From an uncultured Ruminococcus sp. (GTDB lineage: Bacteria; Bacillota; Clostridia; Oscillospirales; Ruminococcaceae), in contig CALXIQ010000004.1 in the NCBI GenBank assembly GCA_944388405.1, positions 85,055 to 149,054 on the forward strand: DNA of 64,000 nt. The letters are read 5' to 3'. The notes beneath the pieces were generated by a model, which was given only the letters and a program-made list of their open reading frames with translations, had not been told where the DNA came from and did no database searches. Below, piece by piece: positions 16,118-24,554 of the stretch. The position numbers and the translations under genes are program-made. The stretch's first letter is position 1. Each line of letters opens with the position of its first letter.

Positions 16118-16468
16118 TTAGTTTACAATTTCGTCAACATAAACGTTGACCGATTCAACGTCCACGCCTGCCTGCTCGGTGAGAACGTAGCCGACCTTAT
16201 GGGAAATGCTGTCGGTAATGGCTTTTACGTTGACGCCGTAGGTCACGGTAATATGCAGGTCGATAATCAGCCTGTTATTATTCTGCCTGATAATAACTCC
16301 TTTATTTGCAGAGCTTTGCTTTTTTATCATAGAATCAACCTCTTGCAGCGCACCGTAAGAGTTCATTCCCGCCACACCGAAGCAGCTTTGCACCGTGGCG
16401 GATATCAGCGTTCGCAGATACTTTCCCGAAACGCCGATTGTTCCCAGATGATTGCAAACTTTTATCAT
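16118..16468 (-). CDS. Asp23/Gls24 family envelope stress protein (YloU-like)
   Basis: A 116-residue protein of the alkaline-shock family, with IGVSGKYLRTLISATVQSCFGVAGMNS near the N-terminus and VTYGVNVKAITDSISHKVGYVLTEQAGVDVESVNVYVDEIVN at the end, both typical. ATG 16468 is chosen because GAAAGGAAG lies about 10 bases upstream; an in-frame upstream start at 16504 lacks a site. Partner of the fakA-like gene in one operon. The intergenic region upstream (16469-16771) has AT-rich promoter-like DNA but no further gene. Confidence 0.88.
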   Translation of the reverse strand: MIKVCNHLGTIGVSGKYLRTLISATVQSCFGVAGMNSYGALQEVDSMIKKQSSANKGVIIRQNNNRLIIDLHITVTYGVNVKAITDSISHKVGYVLTEQAGVDVESVNVYVDEIVN

Positions 16469-16771
16469 TAAAAACCGCTTCCTTTCAGACTGAGCTTTTC
16501 GCACCGGATAAAAATGTTCAGATTCACCGTATCCGATAGGAAAAACCGCCGTGTTATTATTATAAAAATAATATTTAACATATTATATCATATTACAAAT
16601 GTCTTTGCAATAGCTTTGGTAAAATAATTGCTCACCTTTTTATTACGTATTGTTTACAAAGAACAAATATATATTACATCACACCGCCACGGTTGATTTT
16701 TTTCGCCGTTTGTGTTATCATAAATTCAAACGATTATATAGGCTGATGACAAAAGAAAGGAACGGATAAAA

Positions 16772-16873
16772 ATGAATGACAAAAAACCGCTTATTATGCG
16801 TATTGTAGTGCTGGCGATTGCGGCTGTAATTGTGCTGGGAATTGTAATCGGAACTGTTGTGGGAGTATATTGA
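16772..16873 (+). CDS. 33-residue single-pass membrane peptide upstream of ung
   Basis: Reads MNDKKPLIMR, then one hydrophobic helix of about 22 residues (IVVLAIAAVIVLGIVIGTVVGV), then Tyr and stop. GAAAGGAACGG precedes the ATG with good spacing, and the stop TGA is one base from the ung ATG (TGATATG), which suggests translational coupling. It could be an independent micro-membrane protein, a leader, or an anchor subunit. No family is recognised. Confidence 0.6.
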   Translation: MNDKKPLIMRIVVLAIAAVIVLGIVIGTVVGVY

Positions 16874-16874
16874 T

Positions 16875-17540
16875 ATGGTGCATATAGGAAACAGCTGGGA
16901 TGAAATCTTAAAGGATGAATTTAAAAGCGAATACTATCTCCGCCTGAGAGAGTTTCTTAAGAGAGAGTATGCGTCCTATAAAGTATATCCCAATATGTAC
17001 GACATTTTTAATTCCCTTAAATACACCGATTACCACAGCGTCAAGGCGGTTATTATCGGACAGGACCCCTATCACGGCGCAGGGCAGGCTCATGGGCTTT
17101 GCTTTTCGGTAAAGGAAGGAGTTCCCCCTCCGCCGTCTCTCCAGAATATTTTCAAGGAGCTTCAGGCGGACCTTGGATATCAGCCCCCGAAAAGCGGAGA
17201 GCTTACAAAATGGGCTGAAAACGGGGTGCTTATGTTAAACAGCGTGCTTACGGTAAGAGAGGGTCAGCCAAACAGTCACAAGGGAAAGGGCTGGGAGCAG
17301 CTGACCGACGCCATTATTTCAAAGCTTAACCAACGGGACAAGCCGATTGCTTTTATTCTCTGGGGCGCAAACGCCAAAGCAAAAGAGCGGCTTATAACAA
17401 ATCCCATTCACGGAATTTTCAAGGCGGCTCACCCCTCGCCTCTTTCTGCGTACAATGGATTTTTCGGGTGCCGTCATTTTTCGGCGGTGAATAATTTCCT
17501 TACAAGCCGGGGAATAGAGCCGATTGACTGGCGGCTGTAA
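16875..17540 (+). CDS. ung: Uracil-DNA glycosylase, family 1
   Basis: Removes uracil from DNA to start base excision repair. The 221-residue length is normal. The catalytic water-activating motif GQDPYHGAGQAHGLCFSV (about 63-80), the middle GVLMLNSVLTVREGQPNSH (about 117-135), FILWGANAK and the leucine-loop HPSPLSAYNGFFGCRHFS (about 186-203) are all present. The ATG at 16875 is preferred: it follows a GGGAG at a 9-base spacing and sits one base after the upstream micro-ORF. A terminator starts 40 bases after the stop. Confidence 0.96.
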   Translation: MVHIGNSWDEILKDEFKSEYYLRLREFLKREYASYKVYPNMYDIFNSLKYTDYHSVKAVIIGQDPYHGAGQAHGLCFSVKEGVPPPPSLQNIFKELQADLGYQPPKSGELTKWAENGVLMLNSVLTVREGQPNSHKGKGWEQLTDAIISKLNQRDKPIAFILWGANAKAKERLITNPIHGIFKAAHPSPLSAYNGFFGCRHFSAVNNFLTSRGIEPIDWRL

Positions 17541-17579
17541 AGGCTTTTTGCAAAATTACATACTGGTACATACACAAGT

Positions 17580-17615
17580 CCGACGGGCACGGTTAATGGG
17601 GTCCGTCGGTTTTTT
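17580..17615 (+). terminator. Terminator after ung
   Basis: CCGACGG / CCGTCGG stem with a 16-base loop, followed by a T run (17610-17615). Confidence 0.82.
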
Positions 17616-17733
17616 GTGTTTGTCCATTGTGACGTTTTGCAAAGCTTATTCACCAGCCGAAGTGTCAGCGCATATAGTAATAGTGTCCGCAGCATTACCG
17701 CTACGGACAAATTATATAAAGGTGGAAATCAAG

Positions 17734-17952
17734 ATGGGGAAGTATCTTATAGCGATGACTTCAATCACCTACGCTATGAAAGCCAAAGCCTTGCTTAACG
17801 ACAGAAGGCTTTACTGTGAAATACAGCGAACGCCCCAGAACATCGGCTCAGGGTGCGGATACTCGCTGAGGGTCCGTGACGACCCTGCAAAGATAACCTC
17901 GCTGCTTGAGGACTTCAACATTCCTCACAATGGCGTTTATGATTATGAATAA
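17734..17952 (+). CDS. DUF3343 small protein (putative Se/S carrier-like)
   Basis: A 72-residue protein, MGKYLIAMTSITYAMKAKALL then GCGYSLRVRDDP, matching the DUF3343 pattern in which a Gly-Cys-Gly turn (Cys about 48) precedes a basic strand. AAAGGTGG is 9 bases upstream of ATG 17734; the longer in-frame extension to 17524 runs through the ung terminator and is rejected. Members of this family often sit beside cysteine desulfurase-like enzymes and selenium genes, exactly as here. The carrier role is a family hypothesis, not shown. Confidence 0.82.
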   Translation: MGKYLIAMTSITYAMKAKALLNDRRLYCEIQRTPQNIGSGCGYSLRVRDDPAKITSLLEDFNIPHNGVYDYE

Positions 17953-17987
17953 ACAGGCGCAAAACCGCCTGAACACCGAAAGGAGGT

Positions 17988-19145
17988 ATGCTCCCTTTAA
18001 GGAGCATGGCGAAAAATGTGAATCAGATAATAAATTTCGATAATTCAGCCACCAGCTACCCAAAGCCGCCGGGAGTAAGGCTTGCAGTATCGGAGGCGGT
18101 GGCAAAATACGGCGGAAACCCCGGAAGAAGCGGCCACAAGCTGTCGATGCTTGTATCACGTAAGATTTTCAGCGTAAGAAGCAAAGCGGCGGAAATGTTT
18201 TCGGCTCAGCCTGAAAACGTAGCGTTCACTCCCAACTGTACCTTCGCTGTAAATATGGCAGTAAAGGGGATAATGCAGTACGGCGGTCATATGATTATAT
18301 CAGACTATGAGCACAACGCCGTTTCACGCCCCGTATATGCGCTTTCCCAGACAAGGGGAGTGGAATATTCCATTGCCCATGTAACCGACAGCGACGAGGA
18401 AACCGTAAGGAATTTTGAGAGGCTTATAAGAGCCGACACAAAGTGCATATGCTGTACTGCGGCGTCAAACGTTACGGGAAGAATCCTGCCTTACCGTCAG
18501 CTGGCGGAGCTTTGCAGAAGCAGGGGGATATGTTTTATTGTAGACTGCGCCCAGGCTTGCGGTTTGCTTGATATATCCCTTGACGACGGTATGAATTTTA
18601 TATGCACCTCCGGTCACAAATCCCTTTACGGACCTACCGGAACGGGACTTCTTATCACAGATGGCGAGTATGCCCTTTCAACTATTATCGAGGGAGGAAC
18701 GGGAGCCACCTCGTCGGAACTTTCCCAGACCCCATTTCTTCCGGAAAGGCTTGAAAGCGGAACAATCAATACGGTGGGAATTATAGGTCTGGGCGAGGGA
18801 CTGAATTTTGTCAAGACAAAAACGGTAGACAGAATATTCTCTTATGAAACCGAACTGTGCAATCAATTTATAGACGGCATAAAAAATGTGCGGGATATAA
18901 AGATATACCGCTCCCGGTGCAGACACGTTCCCATTGTTTCATTCAATATCGGCGATGAAAATTCTCAGCAGGTTGCAACAAGGCTTTCCGACAGAGGCTT
19001 CGCTCTAAGAGGCGGACTTCATTGCGCAGCGCTTGCTCACAATACCTTAGGAACGATTTCTCAGGGAACGGTAAGATTTTCACCGTCTGCCTTCAACACC
19101 CCGCGGCAGGTCAGGGCTCTCATCGACGCCGTAAGGGCTTATTGA
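17988..19145 (+). CDS. Class V aminotransferase, cysteine desulfurase-like
   Basis: A PLP enzyme of about 380-385 residues, similar to the cysteine desulfurase family that mobilises sulfur (or selenium) as enzyme persulfide. Features: INFDNSATSYPKPP (about 15-28), PLP-anchoring Lys in SGHKSLYGPTGTG (about 208-220), VDCAQACG, and the catalytic Cys in LRGGLHCAAL (about 345). The start is ambiguous: ATG 17988 lies one base after AAAGGAGG, ATG 18006 follows AAGGAG by one base, and GTG 18018 has 12 bases. The two ATGs sit in a perfect inverted repeat (ATGCTCC-6-GGAGCAT). The upstream DUF3343 gene ends 35 bases away. No IscU or SufU scaffold is adjacent, so general Fe-S assembly is less likely. Confidence 0.85.
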   Translation: MLPLRSMAKNVNQIINFDNSATSYPKPPGVRLAVSEAVAKYGGNPGRSGHKLSMLVSRKIFSVRSKAAEMFSAQPENVAFTPNCTFAVNMAVKGIMQYGGHMIISDYEHNAVSRPVYALSQTRGVEYSIAHVTDSDEETVRNFERLIRADTKCICCTAASNVTGRILPYRQLAELCRSRGICFIVDCAQACGLLDISLDDGMNFICTSGHKSLYGPTGTGLLITDGEYALSTIIEGGTGATSSELSQTPFLPERLESGTINTVGIIGLGEGLNFVKTKTVDRIFSYETELCNQFIDGIKNVRDIKIYRSRCRHVPIVSFNIGDENSQQVATRLSDRGFALRGGLHCAALAHNTLGTISQGTVRFSPSAFNTPRQVRALIDAVRAY

Positions 19146-19170
19146 AACAGCGGCTTCAAAACGTTTACAA

Positions 19171-19205
19171 AAATCCGCAGACATTGTTTGTCTGTGGATT
19201 TTTGT
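19171..19205 (+). terminator. Terminator after the cysteine desulfurase-like gene
   Basis: AAATCCGCAGACA / TGTCTGTGGATTT stem (13 positions, one G-U pair) with a TTGTT loop and trailing Ts, 26 bases after the stop. Confidence 0.9.
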
Positions 19206-19498
19206 ATTTTGAAAGGGGAAATTTTTTTGAATTTGGTATTGTACTTTTGTGTTTTGTATGGTAAAATAAAATATAGAAATGTAACCATTGCGTCAGTTTT
19301 GAAACTGATTTGTAATATATAGCAGCATAACCGATTTACTTTGGAATATATCGGTTTACAATATTTATTGTATCGTGTTTCTGCGTGGAGGACGCGGATA
19401 TATTACGTGAGGAAAAATTCTGCTGCGGTCGTTAAATATTTCTGCGTTGCGTTCGGAAGTATTTAAGTATCGCAGCTAATGTGTAAAGGGTGTGACAT
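19206..19498 (+). promoter_or_regulatory. Leader region upstream of cdaA
   Basis: A 293-base AT-rich stretch without a credible gene. It contains a small inverted repeat (AACCGAT near 19328 with ATCGGTT near 19350). I see no riboswitch class I can name. AAAGGGTG close to 19487 is the cdaA ribosome binding site. Confidence 0.4.
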
Positions 19499-20380
19499 AT
19501 GCTGACAGCAATTACCGATGGGCTTCTGGCAATATGGAGCGTATTCAGATCTATTCAGATAAGCGATATTATAGATATGGCAATTCTTTCATATCTTATA
19601 TTTCACGGAATAAAGCTGATAAGGGAAACAAGAGCTCAGCAGCTTGTAAAGGGTATTATCGTGCTTATAGCATTCTATCTGCTGGCTGTTCTCTTTAATT
19701 TACAGACGATGCGTTTTCTGCTGCGAACCTGTTTTCAGTGGGGAATACTTGCTATCGTTATCGTATTTCAGCCCGAGCTTCGACGGATACTGGAGAAGAT
19801 CGGTCGGACAAAGCTTACCGAGCTCAGCTTTTTGCCCAGCAACGACGCAAACGACAGCACCGATCAATGGAAGCATTGCATCGACGCTATTTGCGAGGCG
19901 TCGCAGAATCTGTCCGCCACCTGTACGGGAGCGCTTATTGTGTGCGAGCGCAAAACCAAGCTGGGTGAGCAGATTGATACGGGAACAATTCTTAACTGCA
20001 CTCCATCGGTGGCGATATTCGGAAATATCTTTTTCCCCAACACCCCCCTTCACGACGGAGCGGTTATTATACGAGACGGAATGATTCTTGCCGCAGGCTG
20101 TTTCCTTCCCAAACCGCAGAAGGAGGAGCTTATTGCAAAGCAGCTTGGCTCAAGACATCGTGCTGCAATAGGAATGAGTGAAAATTCAGACGCTGTAATA
20201 GTTGTTGTTTCCGAAGAAACGGGCACAATTTCGGTTGCCGAGAACGGCGAGCTGACAAGAGGCTTTACAAAAGAAAGCCTTAAAAAGCTGCTGACCTTAA
20301 GGCTTGTACCTGTAGATGAGGAAAATTCGGGTAAGGAAAATACACTTGCCGGAAGGGTGATTTCTAAATGGAAAAAGTAA
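19499..20380 (+). CDS. cdaA: Diadenylate cyclase CdaA (DisA_N domain)
   Basis: Makes the second messenger c-di-AMP from two ATP at the membrane. The 293-residue protein has three N-terminal hydrophobic helices (about 20-40, 47-65, 70-90), then the DAC domain with PELRRILEKIGR, the DGA motif in PLHDGAVIIRDG (Asp about 186) and the RHR motif in GSRHRAAIGMSE (about 219-221). The end overlaps cdaR by 13 bases. The gene for GlmM, which often follows cdaA-cdaR, is not present downstream. c-di-AMP controls potassium transport and wall homeostasis in Firmicutes, so KtrAB at 37.4-39.5 kb is a plausible target in this genome (inference). Confidence 0.96.
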   Translation: MLTAITDGLLAIWSVFRSIQISDIIDMAILSYLIFHGIKLIRETRAQQLVKGIIVLIAFYLLAVLFNLQTMRFLLRTCFQWGILAIVIVFQPELRRILEKIGRTKLTELSFLPSNDANDSTDQWKHCIDAICEASQNLSATCTGALIVCERKTKLGEQIDTGTILNCTPSVAIFGNIFFPNTPLHDGAVIIRDGMILAAGCFLPKPQKEELIAKQLGSRHRAAIGMSENSDAVIVVVSEETGTISVAENGELTRGFTKESLKKLLTLRLVPVDEENSGKENTLAGRVISKWKK

Positions 20381-21672
20381 AGGCAAAAAAAGAGCCGAAA
20401 AAGCATGAAGCCGATTTCGTCCTGCGTATTCTCGCCGTTGTGATTGCGGTTATCGTATGGTTTGTGCTTTCTATAACTCAGTATCCCACAAGGAACAAAA
20501 CCATAACAAACGTGCCGGTTACATTTTCAACCGATGGAACGGTGGCAGAAGAAAGAGGGCTTTCGGTTTTAAATTACAACGATATAACGGTTGACGTTGA
20601 AATAAGAGGAATGAACTATGAGATAGGCAACTATTCCGCCAACGACCTTATAGCTACGGTAAATCTTGACCAGGTTACAAGAGAGGGCACATATCATCTT
20701 GATATAGATGTAAGTTCCACCCATTCCTCCGACCAGGTAACGATAGTGTCGGTCTATCCCGAAACGGTTGAGGTTACCTTTGATCGAATAAGCACATCTA
20801 TGTTTACAATGGGTGTTGAAGCTCCTCTAATCACTGCCGATGAGGGACTTACTTTAAGAGACATCAACGTTACTCCGTCGGAGGTGGAAATAGAGGGTGC
20901 AGAAAACGAACTTGAGAAAATTGCAAGAGTTGTGGCAAGCGTGCCTGAATCAATGACCCTGTCAGAGGATACGACAATCTCAACAGACGACGTTATATTC
21001 TATGACGAGGACGACAACGTGCTTGACTCTTCGCGGTATACCATTAACGACGTAAGCACATTTGAAGTTAATTTTGTGGTATATAAAAAGAAAACCGCCA
21101 ATCTGACGGTAGAGTTTACAGGCTGTCCGCCCGGCTTTAACGTTTCGTCGCTGCCTTATTCCCTTTCGGAGGAGAGTATTCAGGTTATCTCACCGCATCT
21201 TGACGACGCCGATACCGAGGAGTTAAGTCTTGGAACGATTCCTCTGAGCAGCGTTAATCTGCGCAGAAGCTTTTCCTTTGACGTTGACAGCGCGCTTAAT
21301 CCCGGTGAAATAAATCAGACCGGAATAGCAACGGTGGATGTATCTTTCGATGCCACGGGATATACTTCAAGGGAATTTACAATTCCCCAGGATCAGATTA
21401 CTACCATTAACGTTCCGGAAGGAAAAGAGGTAACCATAGAAACCAGACAGCTTGCCAACGTTACGATTTATGGACCGGAAGATGTTGTGAATGATCTTTC
21501 CGCAGATGATTTTACCGTTGTGCTGAATCTTTCCGACGTAGTTAATTCAGGCTCGATAAATCACACCGTTACAGTTTATGCACCCAGGTACAATCAGGTA
21601 TGGTGCTACGGAAACAATCAGGTTCAGCTTGAGATTTCAGACGCAAGCGATTCGTCGGAAGCGGAGTCTTAA
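20368..21672 (+). CDS. cdaR: CdaR, YbbR-domain regulator of CdaA
   Basis: A 434-residue membrane-anchored protein: Lys/Glu-rich cytoplasmic start, one membrane helix (FVLRILAVVIAVIVWFVLSI, about 17-36), the conserved QYPTRNKTITNVPVTF (about 38-53), then about four YbbR repeats marked by VEV.FDRIS and VEIEGAENELEKI segments, and an acidic tail. In other Firmicutes CdaR binds CdaA and tunes c-di-AMP synthesis. Overlap with cdaA by 13 bases indicates one transcript. Confidence 0.93.
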   Translation: MEKVKAKKEPKKHEADFVLRILAVVIAVIVWFVLSITQYPTRNKTITNVPVTFSTDGTVAEERGLSVLNYNDITVDVEIRGMNYEIGNYSANDLIATVNLDQVTREGTYHLDIDVSSTHSSDQVTIVSVYPETVEVTFDRISTSMFTMGVEAPLITADEGLTLRDINVTPSEVEIEGAENELEKIARVVASVPESMTLSEDTTISTDDVIFYDEDDNVLDSSRYTINDVSTFEVNFVVYKKKTANLTVEFTGCPPGFNVSSLPYSLSEESIQVISPHLDDADTEELSLGTIPLSSVNLRRSFSFDVDSALNPGEINQTGIATVDVSFDATGYTSREFTIPQDQITTINVPEGKEVTIETRQLANVTIYGPEDVVNDLSADDFTVVLNLSDVVNSGSINHTVTVYAPRYNQVWCYGNNQVQLEISDASDSSEAES

Positions 21673-21714
21673 AATCGGGAAGCAGGTAAAAATACGGGTT
21701 AATACAATATAGGT

Positions 21715-21733
21715 GGGCGACTTAAGGTCGCCC
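21715..21733 (+). terminator. GC-rich hairpin after cdaR, possible weak terminator
   Basis: GGGCGAC / GTCGCCC with a 5-base loop, 42 bases after cdaR. No U tract follows, so it may be attenuating or only structural. Confidence 0.35.
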
Positions 21734-21781
21734 GCTGTTGTTATTGAAGCATAAGCGCTTGAATTGGCAGGAGGTTTGCAG

Positions 21782-23371
21782 ATGCCTATAATTATAAATC
21801 AGATTAAAAGCTCCCTTAACGCAACAGAGGGGGAGGTAATTGAAAAGGCGATAAGGCTTTCGGGGCTGAGCAGGGGCGACATAGCTGCCGCTCACATACA
21901 TAAAACCTCCCTTGACGCCAGAAATCAAAATAATATATGCTTTGTTCATTCCGTTTACATAAGCCTTGTCAATCCACAGCGTGAGCAAGAGCTTTGCGAC
22001 GGCAGCAGTCGGTTTTCATATGCGGCACAAAGCGAATTGAAGCCTGAAATCTCCTCTGTGAAAAAAAGCGGCAGAGTGTGCATAGCAGGCTTTGGTCCCG
22101 CAGGGATATTCTGCGGTCTTGTGCTGGCGCAGAACGGTTACAGACCGCTTATTCTTGAAAAGGGAGAGGATATAGACCGCAGAACGGCAAGCGTTGAAAC
22201 CTACTGGCGGGGAGGTCCTCTCAACACTGTTTCAAACGTTCAGTTTGGCGAGGGAGGAGCAGGGACATTCTCCGACGGCAAACTTACCACCAGAATAAAA
22301 GACCCTCTGTGCAGATTTGTGCTGGAGCAATTTGTAAAGTTCGGCGCACCTGAGGAGATACTCACCAAAGCAAAACCCCACATCGGCACAGACAAGCTGA
22401 GGAATGTCATCAAAAATATCCGCAGGTATATTATCTCTCTTGGCGGCGAGGTGAGGTTTTCAAAAGAGGTCAACGGCTTTTCTACCGACGGCGGCAGGAT
22501 AGTTTCGGTAAGCTTTGGCGGTGAAAGTACCGAATGTTCGGTGCTGGTGCTGGCTACGGGACATTCCGCAAGGGATACTTTTGAAATGCTTGCAAGGAAA
22601 CAGATTTTTATGGAGCCGAAGCCCTTCTCCGTCGGGGTGAGAATAGAGCATTTGCAAAGCGATGTGGAAAAAAGCCTCTACGGAAAAAACGCAGGCAATC
22701 CTCTTTTGCCAAAAGGGGGATATCAGCTTTCCTACAGGCGTAAGGACGGACGGGCAGCCTATACCTTTTGTATGTGTCCGGGCGGGGTTGTAGTACCCTC
22801 AGCTTCGGAGGAGGGCACTGTTGTGACAAACGGAATGAGCGAGTATGCAAGAGATGGGAAGAATGCAAATGCAGCGGTGGCAGTATCGGTCACACCCGCC
22901 GATTTTGGAAGCTCTCCCCTTGACGGAATGTATTTCGCCAGACGAATAGAGCAGAACGCTTTTAACGTAAGCGGAGGGGTTGAAGCCCCTGCGACTACCG
23001 TAAGAGGCTTTTTAAACGGCGCACCCGACCTTGATACCACTATAGAGCCAAGCTACGCCAGGGGAGTAGTTCCACGGGAATTTCGCAGCATATTTCCTGA
23101 GTTTGTCACTGATATGCTGGAGGAGGGGCTCGGGGACTTTGCAAGAAAAATGAAATGCTTCGGCGACGGAAATGCTATCCTTACCGCACCCGAAACCCGA
23201 ACCAGCTCGCCGGTGCGCATAACAAGAACCGAAAGGCTTAATTCTTTGTCCCTTGAAAATCTGTTTCCCTGCGGAGAGGGGGCAGGATATGCGGGAGGGA
23301 TTATGTCCGCCGCCGTAGACGGAATAAAAACAGCTCTTGAAATAATGAAGCGGCAGGCGCCTCTTGGTTGA
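21782..23371 (+). CDS. FAD-dependent dehydrogenase (COG2509-type)
   Basis: A 529-residue flavoprotein. It has an N-terminal THUMP-like or ferredoxin-like region (about 1-95), then the dinucleotide-binding fold GRVCIAGFGPAGIFCGLVLAQNG (about 96-118) ending in Glu of LILEKGE, the FAD loop VSNVQFGEGGAGTFSDGKLTTR (about 151-172), VLATGHSARDTFE (about 258-270) and a C-terminal FAD site LFPCGEGAGYAGGIMSAAVDG (about 496-516). ATG 21782 has AGGAGG at a 7-base spacing; the in-frame start at 21764 does not. The substrate is unknown. The family is widespread in Firmicutes as a single-gene unit. Confidence 0.9.
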   Translation: MPIIINQIKSSLNATEGEVIEKAIRLSGLSRGDIAAAHIHKTSLDARNQNNICFVHSVYISLVNPQREQELCDGSSRFSYAAQSELKPEISSVKKSGRVCIAGFGPAGIFCGLVLAQNGYRPLILEKGEDIDRRTASVETYWRGGPLNTVSNVQFGEGGAGTFSDGKLTTRIKDPLCRFVLEQFVKFGAPEEILTKAKPHIGTDKLRNVIKNIRRYIISLGGEVRFSKEVNGFSTDGGRIVSVSFGGESTECSVLVLATGHSARDTFEMLARKQIFMEPKPFSVGVRIEHLQSDVEKSLYGKNAGNPLLPKGGYQLSYRRKDGRAAYTFCMCPGGVVVPSASEEGTVVTNGMSEYARDGKNANAAVAVSVTPADFGSSPLDGMYFARRIEQNAFNVSGGVEAPATTVRGFLNGAPDLDTTIEPSYARGVVPREFRSIFPEFVTDMLEEGLGDFARKMKCFGDGNAILTAPETRTSSPVRITRTERLNSLSLENLFPCGEGAGYAGGIMSAAVDGIKTALEIMKRQAPLG

Positions 23372-23499
23372 CGGGCAGTAATATTTGTCGCAGGCAGCCG
23401 AGAAAAATTTATCTCCACATTTAAAACCCATAACGGCAGTTTATTCGGCAAAGCAAGCTGATATCAAGGAGATTGAGAAAACCAGTGCAGGCGGCGGCT

Positions 23500-23703
23500 G
23501 CGCACTAAAGTAGCACAAAGCCCCACGTCGCATAAAATGTAATTAACAGCGGATAGAGAAGCCTGAGTGTGCGGTTGAAGTGACACAGAGGAGAGTACGA
23601 AATGCTTTTGTGTCCGCAGGGGAGCTTTGACCGAGGGACTTACTGTCGCTGTAAAATAGATAAAACGCCGGGAGCGGAGGTTTTTCCGCTTTCGGCGTTT
23701 TGT
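23500..23703 (+). ncRNA. Candidate structured small RNA with its own terminator
   Basis: The 418-base gap between two genes contains long-range pairing: CAAAGC-CCC (23516-23524) with GGG-a-GCTTTG (23620-23629), GCGGA (23549-23553) with TCCGC (23613-23617), and ACAC (23583-23586) with GTGT (23610-23613), nested in order. A strong stem-loop with T tract (23661-23703) closes it. No credible plus-strand gene overlaps it. The pattern does not match tmRNA, RNase P, SRP or any riboswitch I can name, so this is a candidate only. Confidence 0.4.
23661..23703. terminator. Bidirectional terminator
   Basis: AAAACGCCG / CGGCGTTTT outer stem with an inner AGCGG / CCGCT stem. It can terminate plus-strand transcription from the candidate RNA and minus-strand transcription of the Spo0A-like gene ending at 23790. 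Confidence 0.88.
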
Positions 23704-23789
23704 TATGATAACTGTTTGCAGATGTCTTTCAGCGGATTTGCCGCAAGCGTCCGTTCACCTGCCTTGACGTCGTTTGTTCATAATTTGTT

Positions 23790-24554
23790 TCAGTTGGCTA
23801 TTTTGTCGAGAACATTCATATCTCGGTTTACCTTGTCTGCAATAATAAGAATAAATTCGCTGTTGGTGGGACGCCAATCGGAGTATGCGGCACAGGCTCC
23901 GAAAATATTTGCTTTGTCTGCCAAGGGAGCCCTCTGCCAGCCTTTTTGTATAACGGTTCTTATGTTTCTTTCGATGCTTGCCGTACCGGTTTGGAATTTC
24001 CGTGACAGGCGAGGATAAACGCATTTTGAAAAGCTTCGGCTGTTAAGCGGTTCCAATACCGCCATTTTTATTGCTTCTCTCAGATATATGAAGCCGTTGT
24101 AATTTGGCGTAACGCATAAACGGGATAAAATTTCCGACACATAGTTGTGAAGCTGCCTAAGGTATTCCGCTTCGTTTTTTACGTCGATTTCTCTTCTTGT
24201 CAGATTACCGATAACGGAGCAGGCGACATTTTCTGTGTTTATCGGTTCTCTGAGCACTGTGACTTCGTTGTTGGTTTTTATACTGCTTTCAAAAAAGCTG
24301 TCCTTTTGGATTATGTAGCTAATCAGCGGCTTAGGCTTAATTTGCAGCAGTTTTTCAATCAGCCTTTCGGGCTTAGCGGTTTGGGATGTGAAAATCACTG
24401 CTGCCGGTCGGTGTTCCATTGCTTCAAATAAGATTTCCAATGGGCTTGAGGCCGTTTCGATTACTTGCATACCCTCGTCTGCCAGCAGCTGCGCAAGCTG
24501 CTTTGTCGAGCGGTTTTCTTTTCCTCCGATTAATATCTTTTGATTGACTTCCAT
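23790..24554 (-). CDS. Spo0A-like protein with degenerate receiver domain
   Basis: A 254-residue protein. The C-terminal half (about 130-245) matches the Spo0A DNA-binding domain: LSRLCVTPNYNGFIYLREAIKMA, VYPRLSRKFQTG, SIERNIRTVIQKGW and the hallmark PTNSEFILIIADKV. The N-terminal half looks like a response-regulator fold but lacks the phosphorylation residues: the acidic pair is replaced in ILIGGKENR, the phospho-Asp position reads VIFTSQT, and the switch Lys region reads VLREPIN. ATG 24554 has GGGAGG close upstream; TTG 24566 is an alternative. It is probably a paralogue of true Spo0A acting without phosphorelay, or regulated by another signal. A bidirectional terminator lies downstream. 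Confidence 0.82.
   Translation of the reverse strand: MEVNQKILIGGKENRSTKQLAQLLADEGMQVIETASSPLEILFEAMEHRPAAVIFTSQTAKPERLIEKLLQIKPKPLISYIIQKDSFFESSIKTNNEVTVLREPINTENVACSVIGNLTRREIDVKNEAEYLRQLHNYVSEILSRLCVTPNYNGFIYLREAIKMAVLEPLNSRSFSKCVYPRLSRKFQTGTASIERNIRTVIQKGWQRAPLADKANIFGACAAYSDWRPTNSEFILIIADKVNRDMNVLDKIAN

Noticed and set aside
23602..24018. Long plus-strand reading frame
   Set aside because: It is a shadow of the Spo0A-like gene and runs through the bidirectional terminator.
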